Shown piece after piece: positions 22,563 through 34,548 of a stretch of 64,000 bases of DNA (position 1 is its first letter; each line of letters opens with the position of its first letter). This DNA comes from Thinopyrum elongatum (Eukaryota > Streptophyta > Magnoliopsida > Poales > Poaceae), in NCBI GenBank assembly GCA_011799875.1, contig JAAAXO010000129.1:63998-127997 (forward strand), in the 5' to 3' direction. The position numbers and the translations under genes are program-made. The notes under the pieces are model-generated. The model ran no database searches, was not told the DNA's origin, and saw only the letters and a program-made list of their open reading frames with translations.

Positions 22563-23580
22563 CATTTACCACTTTTTATATGTACTTCCGTTTGGGACCC
22601 TAAAAGTGGATTTCTACATGTCGTGAAAGTGGTGTTCTCATTTTGGGACCCTAAATAGAACTTTCGATCACTAAAAGGGGAGAATGAAGGTTAATTTTTT
22701 CACAAGTTAGTCGTGTAACGTGAAAAACCTCATATACTACTGGTACTAATCGTTGTTTTCAAAGTGAAAAATAGTACTGCTCGTCCTCAAGCTTTCTTCA
22801 GTGATGCCAAGTGCGACTCCTTTCCAAACCCTTTGCGAAGATTGGATCAATTAACCCATTTGAAACTTCCACGTGGGTCAGATTGAACTACGAAGTAAAA
22901 CGCGAGAAATGGTTAAATCCTCCCCTATAAGGAATTCTTCTTGATTTATTTTTTGTTTGAATATTTAATATGGTATTAGGTCTTTTTGGATTTCTGATAT
23001 TGTAGGTATGTGCAATCATGTTGGTGTTACAATTCATATGATCATTTTGAACTAAATATGTATAGGCCAATGATTGTTGCTGGATTGCTTCGATTATGAT
23101 CTCTATTCTCTATGTGTTACACACTATTCTTAATGAATGGATGAGTGAACTTTTGTTTGAATGACCACAGTAAACCCTGTTATAACTCCATACCACTTGT
23201 TACTGTAACTTGCCAAATTTAATCGGATGATATAACTTTAAACTAGTTGTGCCTTTCCTGGATTGTGATGAATTTTAGTTTGGCATTGGGATAGCTTTCA
23301 TGTCTTATAATTTTCATTGTATCTCCACTACGTGCATGTTTCCTTCTTCACGCTCTGTGTTTAAAGAAAAATGTGTCCTTATCAGGAGTTTGGGATCATA
23401 CAAGCTGAATATTTGTTTTTTCAGTTTCATAATGTCAATTTATAAACTTCTATGATTAGTGACTACTGATAATGCATGTACACATCTCGAGAACTTCCTT
23501 GATACATCCTAACCTTTTTGTATTTGTTATCAGTAATTTAACAGTTGTGCGAAGTCTACCAATATCCAGCTTCCACATGT
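22563..23580. other. AT-rich spacer (unit 1)
   Basis: Counterpart of 1494-2569 with the doubled GGGACCCTAAA motif near 22593 and 22644. No gene seen. Confidence 0.55.
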
Positions 23581-24056
23581 GCCGCATGGTTAGGGTGGGA
23601 TGCTGGCACCCACTATGGCCGAAATACTAAAAATGGGCATACCTTAAGCTAAATCCAACAGCACACTGTTTGCAAATAATGTTGGCTTGCCAGCTATTTG
23701 TGGTTCAATCATTACCAATGGATCAGATCTTAATGGAGTTTTTCATCATAAGGGGACCATGTCACAGCTGATAATCAAGAATGTCACTGTTCAGGCCTCC
23801 CCTATACCTAAGGTTGACTCGTCTATTAGCATATTACCTCTAGGATAGGGGTCTGATGTGCCATAAAGCATTGGTGCTACTTCCACGAATGTGAGTGCAC
23901 CAAATCATTTACTATGGATGTCAACAACGACGTCGTTGGGATGCCAACAATTTGGAGCAACTAAGGAGATAAGTGCCAGAAATACCAAAGGTCTAGCATC
24001 TACCAAGCCATTTTCACCGTCTATAAAGGCACACCCTTGAGTAATGACATAATAGA
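23581..24056. repeat. Repeat B (unit 1)
   Basis: Counterpart of 2570-3032 with the same landmarks in the same order, shorter by scattered one-base deletions. The central palindrome is present near 23926. Confidence 0.65.
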
Positions 24057-24114
24057 GATCAAATAATTAGTCCCACATCCAATTAGCACAAGTTTGGCAC
24101 ATACCTTCTCAGCA

Positions 24115-24436
24115 CAAGCAAGAACCTCCTGCCAGTAGGAGGTGCCCTCGAAAGCACATGCCTCTCTGCTGTCTTCCCGTGTTCATAGCACAAAACAAGG
24201 ACGTCAGTTGTAGTGCCCTGGAAATTGGAGTCATCCGTGGTAGCAGGGGTCTGCACGTGCAAAGGAAAGCCAAGACTTCGGAAGAAACTTCAGATCAGCT
24301 CAACATAAAAACCCCCAACACAAACCCTAACCCTAACCCTAGCTCTGCAACTCACCTTGATGATGTTGTCGTCTGAAGCTGAGTTGGCGTACTTGTAAGA
24401 ATTCTCGTTGTTGTCGTCATCAGTCCAGGACACCAT
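24115..24436 (-). pseudogene. GRF-type zinc-finger gene fragment, exons 1-2 (unit 1)
   Basis: Exon 1 is 24436-24356 (81 bp, intact MVSWTDDDNNENSYKY start and GTGAGT donor). The intron (24355-24251) contains the telo-box near 24322-24342. Exon 2 is 24250-24115 and is shortened by deletions (for example CAGTAGGAGG in place of CAGTAAGGATG), which break the reading of the TGRRF region. Order and splice signals match the other copies. Only the N-terminal two exons are present. Confidence 0.55.
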
Positions 24437-25913
24437 GGTGATGCGGCGGCGATCGGAGATGTGGGAGGGGGCGGCAGCGGCGACCGAGTGGGAGCAGAGA
24501 GGGAGAAGTCGAGCGAGAGAGAATGAGGCTGGGGGTGGGCATGTACCAATTCTGGGGGTTTGACAGTAGCGGCTCGAGCCGGCCCGGCGCACGGCGTCTG
24601 ATGCCGTCTAACTGCTCGGACGGATGAACATGCCACCACGTCGACAAAAGCGGGTCCCACCTGTCATAATCCTAATTAAAACGGCCGAACCGAGCGACTA
24701 GTGTTTTTTTGCAAAAACAATAGCCTGGGAATTAGTGTTTTGGGCACAAGACCGTCGAATTGTAGTTCCTGCAAACCTAGCCTTCAATGTCTATGTTCTT
24801 TGCAATTCACTAGTTGGCAAGGATTCACCAATGGTCGCCATGCGTTTGAGTTCTCCTTGTGCATGCATATGTGACCAGTGACCATGCATATATGTGTATC
24901 ACACGTTACTAATACTTCCAGTTCAAAAAAAGTTACGCTTTTAGTCAATCTGTCGGTCTCCAGCTATGTACGTGTGTGTGTTTGGCACTTTTGGCGGGAG
25001 TATGGGTATCTAATTTGATTACTCCGTCATTTTTTTCTCGCATGCAACAAATATTAAATCAGGGCATTTACGGTAGATTGTTCAGTCACCTTTCTTTCTT
25101 TCTCATAGAGGGAATACCATCAGGGCATTTTTTTTTATCAGGCCAAATGGCCATGTCATTTATCAGCTCGCTTACAAGAAAATTTCTTTTGGGGGGGGGG
25201 GTATAAATCGACCAAATTACAGAGAATATCATGCTATAGTGTGCGCTGTTTCGTTGGCCTCCCTCGGGCAAAGCAAGAACTCCACAGTTCGTATCATGCC
25301 CGTCGTGCAAAAACTTACATTAGCCTTTGTTTTCTTTTGCAATTCAAATTCTTCGCTCTGGCCCTTGATGAATCAAAATCACAAAGATTTGTTCGCTTCC
25401 ACATAAAAGAATCAAATCATACAGCAAAAAATAATTAAAAGGGCAGTTGGCCCCCGCACCTCCACTCCGGTTAATCCCCTTCCACCATAGACATCTCCTC
25501 CGAATGGTTTTTACTGTTGGTTTTATCCAATTTCCTTCCAAAATTCTTCCCATGAATTTTTCTCTGCACGAAACATTTTTCTCTTTCCCTTCATTCTGGC
25601 CCTTGATGAATCAAAATCATAGAGATTAGTTCGCCTCGCATAAAGGAATCTAATCATATGGCTAAAACAGAGTTAAATCATAACTTGCCATTTCCCAGTA
25701 ATCAAACATTCTTCTATGCTTTCCCTAACAAAAAAACCCCGATCTCCCACCACATCATCCACCCCGACTCCTCTCTTCTATGCCCTAACCCCTTGCTTCT
25801 ATGGCTTTGTGTCGAGCCAGAGGCACCCGCTGCTCACCCACGTCGATGACCAGGTGAGCATGCTCCAGTCCTCGGCCTCCTACCACAGCCCAAACGGGTT
25901 GGCGTTGGCCCAC
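24437..25913 (-). promoter_or_regulatory. GRF upstream region (unit 1)
   Basis: Same region as 3415-4636 plus 15622-15889 but uninterrupted, so it preserves the Tekay empty site at 25645-25650 (CATAAAGGAATC). A G10 run lies at about 25191-25200. From about 25080 the sequence is the y1 variant. It ends at GTTGGCCCAC, where the next LTR begins. Confidence 0.45.
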
Positions 25914-26500
25914 TGATGATGACATGTACCTAGGGTAGGGTCCTAGACTTGACCTACATGCCCTGCCCAAGGACACTACACAAGAGGCCAAGGCCTACAA
26001 AGATAGAAAGAGGATACCGACTGGAATCTTCACAGGATGCAATCCACTCGACGATGGATCCACTCGGATACCCCAATTCCACTCGACCGTCGTTATTCAC
26101 TCGGAAGACAAGGATTCACTCGAAGGACAGAAGGCCTAAAGTCACCCCTGAATGGTAACGGTCGGGCATTCACTCTGTAGCCTTAAGGTTCATTAAATGC
26201 GGGCGTTACCAGTAACGTTCGTGCCATTATTCTCTCATTGAAACCTTGTGTAACTGAGGACGGGAAGGGGTCGGCGCACTCTATATAAGCCACCCCTCCC
26301 CTCAGGCACAAGGGTTCGCTCCTCCTGTAACGACACACTCCAATCAACAAGCCTCCGCGGCACCGGTCGAGACGTAGTGTTGTTACCTCCTCCGAGAGGG
26401 GCCTGAACTCGTAAAACCGAGTGTACGACCTCGCCGTAGCTAGGACTCTGCCCTCTCCTACGTACCCCCTATCTCTACTGTCAGATTCGTTCCCACGACA
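25914..26500 (+). repeat. Tat-Gypsy 5' LTR, unit 2 (variant y1)
   Basis: 587 bp from TGATGATGACATG to CCCACGACA, TG...CA ended. It has a clear TATATAA box at 26282-26288 followed by a C-rich stretch and probable transcription start. Several CACTCGA(A/G)GGACA-like motifs repeat in its first half. Confidence 0.88.
26282..26288 (+). promoter_or_regulatory. LTR TATA box, unit 2
   Basis: TATATAA within the LTR, in the context CTCTATATAAGCCACCCC. The same box is at 36373-36379 and, inverted, at 60262-60268. It is absent from the LTR at 15890-16446. Confidence 0.65.
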
Positions 26501-26502
26501 GT

Positions 26503-26520
26503 TGGCGCCCACCAAGGGGC
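26503..26520 (+). promoter_or_regulatory. Altered Tat-Gypsy PBS, unit 2
   Basis: TGGCGCCCACCAAGGGGC: the PBS at the usual place, but with CGT changed to CAA relative to unit 1. The same altered form occurs in unit 3 (about 36591-36607) and inverted near 60040-60057. Confidence 0.65.
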
Positions 26521-26570
26521 AGGCGTCTAAGCAACTTCTGGTGAGGTTGCAATCTTCGATCTTCGTCAAC

Positions 26571-28658
26571 ATAGTTTCCGGCGGTGGATTGTCTTTGGGT
26601 CGCGAGATCCGTCTCGGCGCGCTCACCTTCATCGCCGACGATTCAGCTTGGCTCCAAGAGGCCCCCCTCGACGTCGAGGCGCTCCCCATTCGCGGGGCAG
26701 TGCACTTCCACGTGAGTGCCTACAGCGTCCTCCTGCGGCAGCCGTCGACTCAATATTGGTCGGCTCCCGCGGCGTCTTCGGTTCCCGCTGCCCGTCGCCG
26801 CAAGCGATCCGGTGGCTCGCGGCTCCAGCGGTGTGTGAAGCACGCGGTGGCCCGTCAGTCGGCCACACCTGAAATCGCGGCAATCGAGCCCAATGAGTCC
26901 CTTTATGGCTTGTTTGATCTGTCGACTGGCCACTCAGATACTCTCTCTGAGTGCGAAAGCAATGAGCCCGCGGCGGAAGTCCTCATGGTTGGTCTCCAGC
27001 GCAGCTCGCCAGGCTTTCCCCGTGGCGGGGGTGGTAGCGGCGGTCCATCGCGCGACCACGATGAGTACTATCCTCAAGCCCTCACTACGGAACAAAGGGA
27101 AGAGCTGCAGCACAGAAATGATCAAGCTCTCCAGACCCCCATCGTTGGGGAGACCCCCGAAGCTCAGTCCTTGAAGGCTGCGCGCGTAGCCACTCTGGCT
27201 CAGCATGCGCACCTGGAGAATCTTCAGCAAGCACTCGACGACCATGCCCGCAGACATATTGCAAGTTCCAGTCGACGGCAACGGCAGTTGTTTCCAACTG
27301 GACCTCAGGATGAGTGTCAGGTATACCGTACTCCGATCCAAAATGTCACAGCAACTGTGCGTATTGCAGATTCGATCCAGCCGTCCCGTTCCGAGGCTGG
27401 TAGAGGCTTACAGCAGATTCGGGCACTGCTCATGGCGGCCGGAGAACAGAACTCGGCTGTTTCCCAGTCGCGCAACAGACTTCATAGCAGGTGTGTCATG
27501 GCAGACACAGTTCAGTCGGCACACAACCCAACATCGCCTCTTCGGCATGAAGATCATGGCTATCGCCAGGGCCAGTACCTGGGTCGAGGCCACGTGCATT
27601 TTGACCCTCGATACCACCGTGATGACCGCCGTCGAGTGCCTATGCCCCCTCCGAGGGGTGGTTCGTACGCGCCCCGGCGGTATGATGACAGGCGCCCGTA
27701 CGGCGATGAGCGGAGGATTCCAGTCGACCCTCGAGAGCCCGGGTTTGATGCAAGGTCAGTCCACATGCAGGGCCTGGTCGACAGAGGCAGAGCTAACAGA
27801 GAAGGTTTGGACAGAGATTACCCGAGTGGGAGTAGAGCGTTCGTCTCTGGGCCCAAGTGTTTCAGCAGAGCCATTCGAGCTGCTGAGATTCCTCCCAACT
27901 TCAGATTGGCTGCAGGAGTGAGCAAGTTTACTGGCGAGTCAAAGCCCGACACGTGGTTGGTGGATTACCGAGTGGCAGTGCAGATTGGCAGAGGCAATGA
28001 TGAAGTAGCCATGAAGCACCTGCCCTTGATGCTTGAAGGCTCAGCTAGGGCCTGGTTGAATCAGTTGACCCCTGCTAGCATTTACTGTTTGGAAGACTTG
28101 GCCTGAGTGTTTATCAAGACATTTGAAGGCACTTGCAAGCGTCCCGCTGGACTGTCTGAGTTGCAACATTGTGTCCAAAAGCCGAATGAAACTTTGGGAG
28201 ATTACATCCAGCGTTGTACTACATTTCACCATCTGGTGGAGAATGTTTCAGAGCACCAAGCAGTCTGCGCTTTCAAGGAAGGCGTATGGTACAGAGAGCT
28301 CACACTGAAATTTGGTCGCTCTGGGACCATGACTCTGAATCGGATGATGAAGATAGCCACTCGGTACGCGAATGGCGAAGAAGAAGACCGACTCTGTAAT
28401 GGCAAAGGGAAGACAGTCGACCCCGACGCTGGGGGCGGAAATCCCAGTCGGAAGCAGAAACGCAAAGTTGATGCCGCAGGCCAGGCTGAAGCTGCAGTGG
28501 TGAATACCCAAGGAAAGTTCAATGGAAAGCCCAAGGGGCCATGGATACCCAAGAACATCAAGGACCAGTCGGGCCAGGATGTCCTGGATTTACCGTGTGC
28601 CATCCTCACGAAGAAAGATGATGAGTGCAACTTGATTTTGTCCAAACACACCACTTGA
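26571..28658 (+). pseudogene. Unit 2: Tat-Gypsy gag (variant y1)
   Basis: Best preserved gag of the array. The expected start codon is ATA (26571-26573) in place of the ATG of unit 1. From there the frame stays open to TGA at 28104-28106, and the same frame resumes to 28658. The gag domain covers about 27910-28310 with KFTGESKPDTWLVDYRVAV, MKHLPLMLEGSARAWLNQL and, after the TGA, VFIKTFEGTCKRPAGLSEL and ELTLKFGRSGTMTLNRMM. A Lys/Arg-rich tail follows. No CCHC knuckle is visible. The two halves would be one gag without the shared stop. Confidence 0.85.
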
Positions 28659-28689
28659 CAGTGCAGATTCCTTATCCAGCTGTTCCGTG

Positions 28690-31600
28690 AAGGTCAGCAC
28701 AATGAGAGTGTTGTGATAAGGATGACGATGAAGAAAAGGCAGATGATTACCCAAAGGCAACGCAACCCTGGTGATTTTTGCTGACATCGAGAGCAAAAGT
28801 CGACGAAAGTAATCAACAGAGAGGTGAACATGGTTGCTCCGGCCGCTACAACATACCTCAAGTGGTCAAAGACTCTATTCACCTTCGATCAGTCGGATCA
28901 CCCAGCTCACGTTGCTAACCCCGGCAGCAAGCTTGGTGGTCGACCCAATCGTTGGAGGCACTCGACTGCGTAAAGTTCTCATGGATGGTGGCAGTGATTT
29001 GAACATTCTGTATGCTGAAACCCTTCAGGGGATGGGCATTCCGATGTCTCGACTCAGTGAGAGCAACATGCAGTCCACGGAGTCATCCCAGGAAAGAAGG
29101 CAAAATCACTCGGCCAGATTGCTTTAGATCTGGTTTTGTGTGATTCAAAGAATTTTCGCAAAGAAAAGCTGACATTTGAAGTGGTAGATTTTCACAGTGC
29201 CTATCATGCTATCTGGGCAGACCGGCGTATGCTCGTTTCATGGCCCGTCCATGTTACGTATATCTCAAACTGAAGATGCCCGGACCCAAAGGTGTGACAC
29301 GGTCAGTGGAATAGACAGAGAACGGAGGAATGCCTCCAGAAGGGTTCCAAGATCGTGACGAGCAAATGGGTGTGTAGAACTGAAGAGTACAAGAAGAATG
29401 CTGATCTGAGTGATTTGCTCCATTCCAAGAAGCCTGCTTCTGAGTCTGCATTTCAGTCGGCTGGCGAGACGAAACCAGTTCCATTCACCTGAAGATCCCA
29501 TAGCTGCTCCGACCCACATCTCAATGACACTCGACAACAAATAGGAAGCCGCGCTCATCCAGTTCTCCTGTGAGAACTGGGGCATTCGCATGGAAACCAT
29601 CAGACATGCTAGGTGTACCCAGGGGGCTGGCTGAGCAACGTTTGTGTGTCGACTCGAAGGCCAAACCTGTCAAATAGCATCTCCGTCGTCCGCCGGGGAG
29701 AAGAGGAAGGCGATTGGCGAGGAAGTGGCTCGGCTCCTGGAAGATGGTTCATACGCGAGATATACCACTTCGAGTGGCTCGCAACGTCGTCATGGTCCCC
29801 AAGAAGGATAATTCACTCCGCATGTGCATTGACTTCAAGCATATCAATCGGCCTGCCCGAAAGATCATTTTCCGCTCGCTCACATCGATCAGATAGTCGA
29901 CTCGATTGCGGGGTGTGAGCGTTTGTCTTTTCTTGATGCTATTCCGGATACCATCAGATCCGACTGTATGGCAGATGAAATAAAAACGGCCTTCATCACC
30001 CTGTTCGGGTGTTTTTGCTATGTCGCCATGCCATTTGGTCTCAAAAACGCTGGCGCCACATTCATGCGCATGATTCAGAAGTGCCTGCACACTCAGATCA
30101 GTCAGAATGTGGAGGCGTATATGGATGATATTGTGGTTAAGTCACGCAAAGGTTCGACCTGCTGACTAACCTCGCTGAAACCTTTGCCAATCTGAGAAAG
30201 TACGACATTAAGCTGAATCCGTCCAAGTGCACATTCGGAGTGCCCGGAGGAAAGTTACTCGGTTTTCTCATTTCCGAATGAGGGATAGATGCCAATCCCG
30301 AGAAGATCGGTGCAATTCTCCGAATGAAACTCCCTGTGCGTGTGCATGATGTCCAGAAGCTCCACAGGTTGTCTCGCTGCACTGAGTCGGTTCATTCTCT
30401 GTCTCGGTGAAAAGGCACTGCCCCTTTACCGACTGATGAAAAAGTCTGACATGTTCGAGTGGACTCCCAAAGCTGAAGCAGCGTTTGTGGAACTCAAAGC
30501 CCTGCTCTCCACCCAGCCGGTGCTTGCTGCTCCGAACAGCAAAGAGCCTCTATCTTATACATTGCAGCCACTGGTCATGTTGTTAGCACAGTGCTCACAG
30601 TGGAGCGAGAAGAAGAAGGCAAAGCCTATTAAGTACAATGGCCATTGTACTATATCTCTGAAGTCTTGACTCCATCCAAGCAGAGGTATCCACATTACCA
30701 CAAGCTTGTTTAGGAATTTACTTGACTGCGAAGAAAGTTCACATTATTTCCAAGACCACTGGTTTCAGTCGTCAGTGATGCTCCATTGTCTGAGACATGA
30801 AAAATCGAGATGCAACTGGTCGAGTGGCTAAGTGGGCAATTGAACTTCTCCCTTTGGATATCAAGTTTGAAGCGAAGAAGGCGATCAAATCTCAAGCGTT
30901 CGCAGATTTCTTGGCGAGTGGATTGAACAGCAACAGCCGACTCAAGTTCACTCGGAACACTGGACTATGTTCTTTGATGGGTCTAAGATGTTGAATGGTT
31001 TGGTGCCGGAGTTGTCCTGGTGTCCCCAAGAGGTGATAAATTCAGTTATGTCCACCGATTCACTTTGGTTCTCCAATAACGATGCTGAGTATGAAGCACT
31101 ACTCTATGGGTTGCGTATGGCCATCTCATCGGCGTACTCGCCTGATGGTCTACGGGGACTCAGATTTGGTGGTCAATCAGGTGATGAAGGAGTGGGACGT
31201 CAGGAACCCTGCCATGACTGGATACTTCAAGCAGTGAGGAAATTAGAGAAAAAGTTTGAGGGATTGGAGCTTCACCACATTCCCCGACTCTAAAATCAAG
31301 CAACTGACGATCTGGCAAAGATAGGTTCCACTCAGAAGCCCATCCCCAGCAAAGTGTTTTTAGAACACCTCCATTACCCGTTAGTACAGGAAGTCCTTCC
31401 ACTGAAGAGCCTCCCCAGGCGAAAAGTCTAGCGATCCTACTGAAATCAAGATACTCTGTGTTGACTTGGTGATGGAGATCCTAGTAATCACCCTCGACTG
31501 GACAGTGCCATAAATCGCATATATACTCAGGAAGGAACTTCAAGAAGATGAAGTTGAAGCAAGACAGATTGTCCCGATCCAAAGCATTCACAGTAACAAT

Positions 31601-32183
31601 GGGCAGCTTTATAGAGAGAGTGTCACCGGCGTGCCCAACGATGCTTTCCCCAGAAGAAGGTCGACTGATTCTGGACGAGATTCAATCGGGGACCTGTGGT
31701 CATCATGCATCCTCTTGGACAATTGTGGCCAAAGCATACCGAGCGGGATTTTACAGGCCGCGTGCCAATGAAGCGCAAAGGAAATTGTTCAGAAGTGCGA
31801 GGGATGCAGTTCTACACAAACATGTCCCATAAACCTGCATCCGCCCTGAAGACCATTCCACTTGTCTGGCCGTTTGCTGTGTGGGGTTTGGACATGATTG
31901 GACCACTAGAACCGGGAGAAGTGGCTTCAATCATTACTTGTCGCAGTCGACAAGTTCACCAAGTGGTTGAATCCAAGCCTATCAAGAACCTAGACTCACG
32001 CACAGCCATCAAGTTTATAAAAAGAGTTGATATTCCGATATGGTGTTCCGCACAGTATTATCACAGACAACGGCTCAAACTTCGATTCGGAAGAATCAGA
32101 GCATTCTGCGCTTCCCAGGGCACTCGGTAGATTACGCATCGTTGCGCACCGCAGGCGAATGGGCAAGCTGAAAGAGCAAATGG
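28690..32183 (+). pseudogene. Unit 2: Tat-Gypsy pol (variant a)
   Basis: Protease with KVLMDGGSDLNILYAETL near 28970-29030, RT about 29720-30170 (FGLKNAGATFMRMIQKCL, YMDDIVVKSRKG near 30116), RNase H about 30470-30900, second RNase H about 30960-31320 and integrase about 31600-32183. It is variant a, matching units 0 and 1, although its gag is variant y1. Many one-base deletions. It ends at the same integrase breakpoint as the other units. Confidence 0.85.
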
Positions 32184-32640
32184 TTCAGTCATTTCTGTTG
32201 TTGGCATGCCAGCTGTTGTTGGTTCAGTCATTGCCAATGCATGAAATATTAACGCAGTTTTGCCATCATAAGGGGACGTGTCACAAAATGATGAATTACT
32301 AAGTGTCACTATTTTGACCTCCTCTGTACCTAAGGATGACCCATATGTTCTCATAGTACTCTAGGACAGGGGTCTGATGTGTGAGAGGGCACTGGTGCTA
32401 CTCCCACGGATGTGAGTGCACGAAGATCATTTACTATGTAGGTCAACAACGACGTCGTTGGACATGCCAAAAAATTTGAGCGAAGTAGGGAGATATGTGA
32501 AGAAATGCCGGTGTTCTAACATCGACCGGGCCATTTTCGCCATCTGATAAAGGCAAACCCTTGAGTAATGACTTAATAGAGAAAACAAATGGCAATTTTT
32601 CCAATGAACATTCATTTAAACACAACCAAAGTAAGCAATG
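32184..32640. repeat. Repeat A (unit 2)
   Basis: Counterpart of 1035-1493. From 32591 rightwards this unit is mirrored by the inverted arm that ends at the right edge of the window. Confidence 0.7.
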
Positions 32641-33679
32641 AAAGATGTCATTACCACTTTTTATATGTACTTCCGTTTGGGACCCTAAAAGTGGATTTCT
32701 ACATGTCGTGAAAGTGGTGTTCTCATTTTGGGACCCTAAAATAGAACTTTCGATCAACTAAAAGGGGAGAATGAAGGTTAATTTTTTCACAAGTTAGTCG
32801 TGTAACGTGAATGAAAAACTCATATACTACTGGTACTAATCGTTGTTTTCAAAGTGAAAAATAGTACTGTCGTCCTCAAGCTTTCTTCACGTGATGCCAA
32901 GTGCGACTCCTTTCCAAACCCTTTTGGCAAGATTGGATCAATTAACCCATTTGAAACTTCCACGTGGGTCAGATGAACTACGAAGTAAAACGCGAGAAAT
33001 GGTTAAATCCTCCCCTATAAGGAATTCTTCTTGATTTATTTTTTGTTTGAATATTTAATATGGTAATTAGGTCTTTTGGATTTCTGATATTGTAGGTATA
33101 TGTGCAATCATGTTGGTGTTACAATTCATATGATCATTTTGAACTAAATATGTATAGGCCAATGATTGTTGCTGGATTGTTCGAGTATGATCTCTATTCT
33201 CTATGTGTTACACATATTCTTAATGAATGGATGGAGTGAACTTTTGTTTGAATGACCACAGTAAACCCTGTTATAACTCGGCATACCACTTGTTACTGTA
33301 ACTGCCAAATTTAATCGGATGATATAACTTTAAACTAGTTGTGCCTTTCCTGGATTGTGATGAATTTTAGGTTGGCATTGGGATAGCTTTCATGTCTTAT
33401 ATTTTCATTGTATCTCCACTACGTGCATGTTTCCTTCTTCACGCTTGTGTTTTAAGAAAAAATGTGTCCTTATATCAGGAGTTTGGGATCATTACAAGCT
33501 TGAATATTAGTTTTTTCAGTTTTCATAATGTACAATTTATAAACTTCTATGATTAGTGACTACTGATAATGCATGTACACATCTCGAGAACTTCCTTGGA
33601 ATACATCCTAACCTTTTTGTATTTGTTATCAGTAATTTAACAGTTGATGCGAAGTCTACCAATATCCAGCTTCCACATG
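32641..33679. other. AT-rich spacer (unit 2)
   Basis: Counterpart of 1494-2569, including the doubled GGGACCCTAAA motif. No gene seen. Confidence 0.55.
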
Positions 33680-34165
33680 TGCCGCATGGTTAGGGTGGGA
33701 TGCTAGGGCACCCACTATGGCCGAAATACTAAAAATGGGCATACCTTAAGTAAACCAACAGCACACTGTTTGCAAATAATGTTGGCTTGCCAGCTATTTG
33801 TGGTTCAATCATTACCAATGGATCAGATCTTAATGGAGTTTTTCCATCATAAGGGGACCATGTCACAGCTGATAAATCAAGAAATGTCACTGTTCAGGCC
33901 TCCCTATACCTAAGGTTGATGTCTATTAGCATATTACCTCTAGGATAGGGGTCTGATGTGCCATAAAGCATTGGTGCTACTTCCACGAATGTGAGTGCAC
34001 CAAGATCATTTACTATGGATGTCAACAAAGACGTCGTTGGAGATGCCACAATTTGGAGCAAACATAGGAGATAAGTGCCAGAAATACCAAAGGTCTAGCA
34101 TCTACCAAGCCATTTTCACCGTCTAATAAAGGCACACCCTTGAGTAATGACATAATAGATGATCA
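33680..34165. repeat. Repeat B (unit 2)
   Basis: Counterpart of 2570-3032. The palindrome is altered here to CAAAGACGTCGTTG near 34025. Confidence 0.65.
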
Positions 34166-34210
34166 AATAATTAGTCCACAACATCCAATTAGCACAAGTT
34201 TGGCACATAC

Positions 34211-34548
34211 CTTCTCAGCACAAGCAAGGAACCTCCTGCCAGTAAGGATGCCCTCGAAAGCAACATGCCTCTCTGCTGTCTTCCCGTGTTCATAGCACAA
34301 AACAAGGACGTCAGTTGTAGTGCCCTGGAAATTGGAGTCATCCGTGGTAGCAGGGGTCTGCACGTGCAAAGGAAAGCCAGAGACTTCGGAAGAAAACTTC
34401 AGATCATGCTCAACATAAAAACCCCCAAATCCAAACCCTAACCCTAACCCTAGCTCTAGCAACTCACCTTGATGATGTTGTCGTCTGAAGCTGAGTTGGC
34501 GTACTTGTAAGAATTCTCGTTGTTGTCCTCATCAGTCCAGGACACCAT
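34211..34548 (-). pseudogene. GRF-type zinc-finger gene fragment, exons 1-2 (unit 2)
   Basis: Cleanest copy on this strand. Exon 1 is 34548-34468 (27 codons). The intron is 34467-34358, with telo-box near 34434-34454 and CACGTGCAG acceptor. Exon 2 is 34357-34211 (exactly 49 codons, in phase with exon 1, with VLCYEHGKTAERHVAFEG and ILTGRRFLACAEK). The next donor is GTATG. The joined 76 codons are open, but no following exon with the rest of the zinc finger is found before repeat B. Confidence 0.65.

Noticed and set aside
15890..25913. Calling each Gypsy copy a complete LTR retrotransposon
   Set aside because: The next LTR belongs to the next unit. Integrase C-terminus, polypurine tract and 3' LTR are missing, and the GRF block intervenes.
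26421..28106. 561-codon frame taken as a cellular gene
   Set aside because: It starts inside the LTR and covers gag up to the shared TGA; the upstream codons are LTR and PBS sequence.
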